28,456 nucleotides of DNA. Source: UBA6109 sp964506465 (GTDB taxonomy: Bacteria > Desulfobacterota > Syntrophia > Syntrophales > UBA6109). Position numbers and translations under genes: made by a program. Shown piece by piece: positions 23,754-28,456 of the stretch. Location of the stretch: NCBI GenBank assembly GCA_964506465.1, contig CAZDLM010000042.1, positions 1 to 28,456 of the forward strand. The letters are read 5' to 3'. The stretch's first letter is position 1, and each line of letters begins with the position of its first letter. The notes under the pieces were generated by a model. That model was given only the letters and a program-made list of their open reading frames with translations, did no database searches and had not been told where the DNA came from.

Positions 23754-24785
23754 ATGTTGAACCGGTCAGTCAGCATCATCATCAACAATTACAACTACGG
23801 CAGATACGTGTGCAGCGCCATCGACAGCGCCCTGCAGCAATCCTGCGAGCCTGTGGAAATTGTCGTGGTCGACGACGGATCGAAAGACGATTCCCGGGCC
23901 CTGATCGCGCGGTACGGCAGGCGGATCAAGGCCGTGTTCAAGGACAACGGCGGGCAGGCGTCGGCCTACAATGCCGGATTCGAGGCATGCGGAGGCGATA
24001 TCGTAGCCTTCCTGGACGCTGATGACATTCTTCACGAGGATGCCGTCCGTCATGCCTTGGCGGCATTTGAGGACGATCGCGTCGTCAAGGTGCAGTTCCG
24101 GCTGGAAATTATGGATGACGAAGGGAAGGGCAGCGGCATCCGCGTTCCGGCGGGCAGAATGCCGAACGGCGACGTCCTCGGCATGTTGCTGAAGTATGGC
24201 TCCTACGGGTCGCCGCCTGCATCGGGGAATTTCTACCGGAGAAGGGCATTGAGCCCGATCCTGCCGATGCCGGAATCGACCTGGCGCATCGCCGCCGATT
24301 CGGTTCCGGCCCTGGCGGCGCCGTTCTTCGGCGACGTCGTGTCTGTCGATCGCGTGCTGGGTTATTACAGAGTCCACAACAGCAGCCCCGCGAAAAGGGC
24401 CGCTGCGGCAAGGCCGGGGAACTCCGAATCCCTCTGCGACAAGGTGGAGGCCTTCCTCAAAACCGAACAGTACCTGTGCGGCCTGTGCGCAAGGTACGGC
24501 AGAAAGATGAAGCCGAAAATCATCGAGCGGAATCCGTCGATGCTGAAGACCTTGCTGTGCTTCAAGATAGCGGAGCCGGACCATGCCGGCAACAGGGAAT
24601 ACGGAGTCGCCGGGCTAGCGGTGACGGGGGCCGGCGCATCGCTGCAATACCCTCTCTACCCCGCCTATCACAGGATCGGCATGGCTGCATGGTTCCTGCT
24701 GGTGGCGGCAAGTCCCCCGGCGGTCAGGAAGAGGCTGATTTCATGGGGGCTGCAGCCGGGGTTGCGCCGGCTGAAATTAGCGTGA
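23754..24785 (+). CDS. Family 2 glycosyltransferase
   Basis: A 343-residue GT-A protein: SVSIIINNYNYGRYVCSAID, then VEIVVVDDGSKDDSR, DNGGQASAYNAGFEA and the DxD-type motif FLDADD. The length and the C-terminal region with YYRVHNSS are typical of family 2 enzymes that build heteropolysaccharides. The start follows a 35-base spacer and has a weak ribosome binding site. An upstream in-frame extension is open but codes for low-complexity, frame-shadow sequence and is excluded. The next gene is 127 bases downstream, which is long for this cluster. Confidence 0.9.
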   Translation: MLNRSVSIIINNYNYGRYVCSAIDSALQQSCEPVEIVVVDDGSKDDSRALIARYGRRIKAVFKDNGGQASAYNAGFEACGGDIVAFLDADDILHEDAVRHALAAFEDDRVVKVQFRLEIMDDEGKGSGIRVPAGRMPNGDVLGMLLKYGSYGSPPASGNFYRRRALSPILPMPESTWRIAADSVPALAAPFFGDVVSVDRVLGYYRVHNSSPAKRAAAARPGNSESLCDKVEAFLKTEQYLCGLCARYGRKMKPKIIERNPSMLKTLLCFKIAEPDHAGNREYGVAGLAVTGAGASLQYPLYPAYHRIGMAAWFLLVAASPPAVRKRLISWGLQPGLRRLKLA

Positions 24786-24912
24786 AACGGAGGTGGCGGT
24801 GCGGTGCAGGCATGCCGTGATTCCGTCGCAATGTCATGACATCCCGACTGCCGGTCCTGCCGCAGCAGGCGTTGTTCCCCGGAATCCACGATCGTCTCGC
24901 GGCTGACGCACG

Positions 24913-26112
24913 ATGAGAATCGCACGATTCAACAACCTGTATGCCTATTTCTGCTGCTCGCAACTCATCTTTCTGCCCATCTACTTCTATGAAACGCCAT
25001 GGATCTCCGAGACCGTTCCAACGGGCAAGGCGATGCTGATGCACCTGCTCGGCATCCTCTGGTCCGCCGTCGGCTACCTTACGGCCAGACTGTCCTGCTC
25101 CGCGGGAGCGGAGAGACCGCCGGATGAGGGGGAAGGCAGCCCCTATTCCTTCCGTGCAGCCTTCTATCTGTCTTCCTACGCGCTCGTCCTGCTGGGAATG
25201 ACGGTCGCTGTATTGCAGGTCATCTATTTCGTGCCGCTGACGGAATACCTGCCGCGACTCTTCGGAGCCGATTTCGAGGCGGGGATCCGTGAAGCCTTTC
25301 TCACATCCTCTGAGGATGAAGGCCTGCCGGGCATCGTCAAGATGTTCTCCTACGCGCCCCTCTCCGTCTATCTCATGTCGCTGGGGCTGTCGAGTTTCCT
25401 GAAGCTGGGCGAAGCGGATGCGCGGAAGCTCCGGAACCTGAGCCTGGCGGCGCTGGCGGCGGTCGTGGTCAAGATCTTCTTTTCCCTCGACCGTTTGACC
25501 GTCATGGCGGTCCTGCTGGCCAATATCTTCCTGATCGTCAAGAAGGGCTACATGGGCAGAATCCGGTATTGGTTCCTGCTCGGCCTCTTTGTCCTGCTCG
25601 CAGATTTCCTGTCCACGAAACGTCTGGAGGATGTCGGCATCGTCGAATTTACGCTGCTGTATTTCAAGCTGGGGTTAGTGAACTTTCAGCTGATGATCGA
25701 TACCTGCTCCGGATTCACCTACGGATTCTCCACCATCCTGGGGCCCCTGTATTATGTCATGAAGGTTGCAGGCCTTCCCGCGCCCGATTTCCTTCTCGAA
25801 AGCTCCTACGAATGGGAATGGAGTCCGCTGCAGTATTTTTCCTCCTATGCCTTCCAGGACTATGGATATTTCTATTTCATCCTGTTCTATTTCACCGGCC
25901 TCCTGTTGTTCGTCGTCGATTTCAAAACGCTGAAGCAGAGGAACATTCACAGCACGGCGATCTATTTTGCCGTCCTGTACGGCGTCGTCTCGTTTTTGTT
26001 TGTCCCCGCCATCAAGGGCGTGGATTTCTGGTTCTCGCTGCTTCTCCCCCTTCTCCTCGTACGTCTGTTTTCAAGAGAGGTGCGCGGAAGAAGGCCGAGG
26101 TCGAAGACATGA
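24913..26112 (+). CDS. Candidate Wzy-type oligosaccharide repeat-unit polymerase
   Basis: A 399-residue protein with about ten membrane helices and a large loop in the second half (about 265-310, ending SYEWEWSPLQYFSSYAFQDYGYFYF). That loop layout and the final motif VKGVDFWFSLLLPLLLVRLF-like end are usual for oligosaccharide repeat-unit polymerases. Wzy proteins are too diverged for residue-level proof. Support comes from its topology, a Wzx gene in the same cluster and the absence of any other candidate. It would join flipped repeat units at the periplasmic face. Its stop overlaps the next start. Confidence 0.68.
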   Translation: MRIARFNNLYAYFCCSQLIFLPIYFYETPWISETVPTGKAMLMHLLGILWSAVGYLTARLSCSAGAERPPDEGEGSPYSFRAAFYLSSYALVLLGMTVAVLQVIYFVPLTEYLPRLFGADFEAGIREAFLTSSEDEGLPGIVKMFSYAPLSVYLMSLGLSSFLKLGEADARKLRNLSLAALAAVVVKIFFSLDRLTVMAVLLANIFLIVKKGYMGRIRYWFLLGLFVLLADFLSTKRLEDVGIVEFTLLYFKLGLVNFQLMIDTCSGFTYGFSTILGPLYYVMKVAGLPAPDFLLESSYEWEWSPLQYFSSYAFQDYGYFYFILFYFTGLLLFVVDFKTLKQRNIHSTAIYFAVLYGVVSFLFVPAIKGVDFWFSLLLPLLLVRLFSREVRGRRPRSKT

Positions 26113-26960
26113 GCCTGATACGGCGCCTCGACCTTTGCCGGGCCTACCTGTCCAGGCACCGGGATTTCGACTGCGCGCTCGCGGACCTAACGGGCAAGCT
26201 GTTTCGGCCGACGTGCGCGGTCCTGGCGAAGTCCTTCATATCGGAAATCGCCGATACCGGGGAGCACAGGCGGGTCGCCTTTCGCGGTCTGGCCGAGCCG
26301 CTCTACTGGCCGAAGGAGATCCCCCTTCACAACCTGTATATGGTGACCGTCGAGTCGTCGGACGAAAGGGACTGGCACTACTATGAAGCGCCGGAAACGA
26401 GGGTCGAGCGCGGTGACGTGGTCCTGGATTGCGGTGCCGCCGAGGGTCTGTTCTCCCTGAGGGTCATGAGGCGCGCCCAGTGCATCGTCGTCGAGCCGTC
26501 ACCCGTGTTCGTGGCGAGCCTGAAGGAGACGTTCCGCGGCAGGGACGGCGTCCGGATCGTACCGCAGGCGCTGGGCAGCCGCGAAGGGTTTGCGTACCTG
26601 AGCCGGGGAACGCTCGATTCCGTCCTGGCGGGAGCAGAGGCTACCGCTGGTGCCGTCGAGGTGCGGATGACGACGATTGACCGGCTGGTTGCGGAACGGG
26701 GACTGGCCAGGGTGGACTATATCAAGGGCGACCTGGAGTCTTTCGAGCTGGAAGTACTCAAGGGGGCGGAGCGGACGATCCGGGAGCACATGCCGAAGAT
26801 CGCCATGACCACCTATCACCCCGGCAACGACTGGAAGGAAATGCGCGATTACGTCCTCGGACTGGCGCCCGGCTACTCCTGGCGCGTAAAGGGCTTGAGC
26901 TGGTCGAACGAGGGGCCCAAGCCGGTGATGATCCATTTCTGGAGGTCCGGACGACGCTGA
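26109..26960 (+). CDS. FkbM family methyltransferase
   Basis: A 283-residue protein. The FkbM domain spans about 100-270: DVVLDCGAAEGLFSLRVMRR as the SAM site, CIVVEPSPVFVASLKETF, then TTIDRLVAERGLARVDYIKGDLESFELEVLKGAERTI-type residues that define the family, and MTTYHPGNDW. FkbM enzymes O-methylate hydroxyls. In polysaccharide clusters they cap or decorate sugars. It is the third methyltransferase of this cluster. It overlaps the polymerase-like gene by four bases and shares one base with the next gene (TGATG). Confidence 0.9.
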   Translation: MSLIRRLDLCRAYLSRHRDFDCALADLTGKLFRPTCAVLAKSFISEIADTGEHRRVAFRGLAEPLYWPKEIPLHNLYMVTVESSDERDWHYYEAPETRVERGDVVLDCGAAEGLFSLRVMRRAQCIVVEPSPVFVASLKETFRGRDGVRIVPQALGSREGFAYLSRGTLDSVLAGAEATAGAVEVRMTTIDRLVAERGLARVDYIKGDLESFELEVLKGAERTIREHMPKIAMTTYHPGNDWKEMRDYVLGLAPGYSWRVKGLSWSNEGPKPVMIHFWRSGRR

Positions 26961-28186
26961 TGGGAACGAAAACAGCCATCGACTATTCGAGCCTGATTTC
27001 CCTGCAATTGCGGGCGGCATGCCTCCTCGGGAGAATCCTGTGTCCGCGCAACGGAGATGGATCCACGGCGAAGGGGACAGTGCCCGCGAGGATTCTCGTC
27101 GTGAAGACCGACGAAATCGGCGATTTCGTGTTGGCGACGCCGTTTTTCAGGGAACTGCGGCTCCTGTATCCGAAGGCGGAAATCGTGCTGGTCGTCAACC
27201 CGGTCACGTACAACCTGGCCGAGCTTTGCCCTTACGTCGACGAGATCATCGTCTATCGCCAGGCAGTGGCGCGGTTCCTCCGACCCTTCGTATTGCCGTG
27301 GCGCGCATTCAAACTGGGGCATTCCGTACTGCAGCCGAGGGAATTCGACCTCGCCGTCATGCCCCGCTGGGACATGGACGGCTATTACGCATCCTATATC
27401 GCTCATTTCAGCGGCGCAAAGCGACGGATCGGATTTTCGGAGCACGCCAACGAACGGAAGCGGATGGTGAACAGAGGTTTTGAAGCATTGTTTACAGACG
27501 TTCTTCGCCAAGGGGAGACGAGACACGAAGTCGAGAGGTGTCTGGACGTCATCCGCTTTCTCGGCGGGGAACCGTCGTCGAGCGCCGTGGAATTGTGGAC
27601 CGACGCCGGTGATGAGAAGCGGGTCGACGAGATGCTGGCCGGGCGATCCGACAAGACGCTTGTCGCGCTGTGCCCCGGCGCGGGCGCCGCGTGGCGGCGG
27701 TGGCCGAAGGAGCGGTTTGCCGAACTGGCGAAGCGCCTGAAGCGGTCTTGTGGTGCGTCCTCCGTCATCATCGGCGGCAAGGAAGACCGACGAGCCGCAG
27801 CCGCGATCCAGGATGCGCTGGGCGGAGCGGCCATCGACGTCACTGGCCGAACCACTCTCCGTCAGACGGCGACGCTGCTGAAGAAATGCGATCTCTACGT
27901 TGGCAATGACACCGGGTCAATGCATCTGGCGGCGGCTGCGGGGATTCCCGTTGTGGAAATTTCGTGTTTTCCGATGGACGGGCCGGTCTGGCACTGGAAT
28001 TCGCCGCGGCGGTTCGGACCCTGGGGCGTGCCGCACAGGATTCTGCAGCCGAACGGACATCCCGCTGCCGACGGTTCGACCGGGGCGGGTGCAACTGCAG
28101 CGATTGAAGAGATCACCGTCGACCGGGTGGAACGCGCCGCGGATGAACTGTTCCGGCGCCGGGGCGATGCAGGCGGGAGGATTTGA
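26960..28186 (+). CDS. Family 9 glycosyltransferase (heptosyltransferase-like)
   Basis: A 408-residue GT-B enzyme of the ADP-heptose:LPS heptosyltransferase family. The N-terminal domain has ILVVKTDEIGDFVLATPFF and AEIVLVVNP. The C-terminal domain has LVALCPGAGAAWRRWPKERFAEL and the donor-site motif YVGNDTGSMHLAAAAGIP. Family 9 members transfer heptose or related sugars, so this gene hints at an LPS-like product, although members in O-antigen clusters can use other donors. The first 40 residues are an extension before the family start. A later Met is not available, so the overlapping ATG at 26960 is kept. Confidence 0.92.
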   Translation: MGTKTAIDYSSLISLQLRAACLLGRILCPRNGDGSTAKGTVPARILVVKTDEIGDFVLATPFFRELRLLYPKAEIVLVVNPVTYNLAELCPYVDEIIVYRQAVARFLRPFVLPWRAFKLGHSVLQPREFDLAVMPRWDMDGYYASYIAHFSGAKRRIGFSEHANERKRMVNRGFEALFTDVLRQGETRHEVERCLDVIRFLGGEPSSSAVELWTDAGDEKRVDEMLAGRSDKTLVALCPGAGAAWRRWPKERFAELAKRLKRSCGASSVIIGGKEDRRAAAAIQDALGGAAIDVTGRTTLRQTATLLKKCDLYVGNDTGSMHLAAAAGIPVVEISCFPMDGPVWHWNSPRRFGPWGVPHRILQPNGHPAADGSTGAGATAAIEEITVDRVERAADELFRRRGDAGGRI

Positions 28187-28190
28187 AGAG

Positions 28191-28456
28191 ATGAAGGTTT
28201 CCATCATCACGGCCGTGCTGAACGGGGAGCGGACCATCCGCGACTGCATGCGGAGCGTATCGGACCAAGGCTATCCCGATATCGAGCATGCGTTCATCGA
28301 CGGAGGGTCGACGGACGGAACCGTCGGCGTCATCCGGAATTCCGGCGATGGGAAATCGCGGTGGATCAGCGAGCCCGATAAGGGGCTCTACGACGCGATG
28401 AACAAAGGGATCCGGCTCTCGACCGGGGAGATCGTCGGCATCCTGAATTCGGATGA
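28191..28456 (+). CDS. Family 2 glycosyltransferase, cut by the window end
   Basis: The first 88 residues of a GT-A glycosyltransferase: KVSIITAVLNGERTIRDCM, then EHAFIDGGSTDGTV and SEPDKGLYDAMNKGI, and LSTGEIVGILNSD at the border. The DKGLYDAMNKG motif is typical of WcaA/WfaP-like family 2 enzymes. It starts four bases after the family 9 gene, with GGGAGG about ten bases before the ATG. The rest lies outside the window. Confidence 0.9.
   Translation, partial: MKVSIITAVLNGERTIRDCMRSVSDQGYPDIEHAFIDGGSTDGTVGVIRNSGDGKSRWISEPDKGLYDAMNKGIRLSTGEIVGILNSD

Noticed and set aside
1..28456. tRNA, rRNA, CRISPR, prophage or integrase genes
   Set aside because: I looked for cloverleaf arms, rRNA signatures, spaced repeats and recombinase motifs and saw none I could support.

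Overview
The window looks like a stretch of a high-GC, Gram-negative, anaerobe-type genome, most likely a deltaproteobacterium in the broad sense (Desulfobacterota; a Syntrophales-like lineage would fit). The basis is the DUF4390 / NtrY-like kinase / NtrX-like regulator order, a DUF3568 lipoprotein, LPS-type glycosyltransferases and a probable selenocysteine gene. The 100-base run of N shows this is an assembled scaffold, probably from a metagenome. The taxonomic call is an inference from gene content, not a measurement.

Left part (1-9661): the end of a DUF4390 gene and an NtrY/NtrX two-component pair run rightward. They converge, 3 bases apart, on a leftward series: a flippase-like membrane protein, a DUF3568 lipoprotein, an orphan NarL-type response regulator, and a compact type II secretion set (pseudopilin, GspF, GspE). 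A 0.5 kb divergent intergenic region separates these from the rest.

Middle part (10158-19269), all rightward: a periplasmic FKBP-like protein; a secreted multicopper oxidase with a C-terminal array of 35-residue W-rich repeats, interrupted by the assembly gap; then small envelope or stress genes. These are a YtxH-like protein, a four-helix membrane protein, an exported OB-like protein, a periplasmic rhodanese with an in-frame UGA, a universal stress protein, a metallo-beta-lactamase-fold hydrolase and a ParB-like protein. The spacers here are long and unusually structured. They hold a strong terminator, three copies of a degenerate repeated element, and a 26-bp inverted repeat that brackets the exported-protein gene.

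Right part (19489-28456): a rightward, mostly translationally coupled surface-polysaccharide cluster. It encodes a Wzx-type flippase, three methyltransferases, four glycosyltransferases (the last cut by the window end) and a candidate Wzy polymerase. Together these would build, methylate, flip and polymerise a lipid-linked oligosaccharide (O-antigen or capsule type).

The observation most worth following is the rhodanese at 16034-16462. Its frame continues through UGA at codon 101, in the CxC-like active-site loop (Cys-Ser-UGA), with a hairpin downstream placed like a bacterial SECIS. Next are the 26-bp inverted repeat, whose only two mismatches would be G-U pairs in RNA, and the unexplained three-copy intergenic element.
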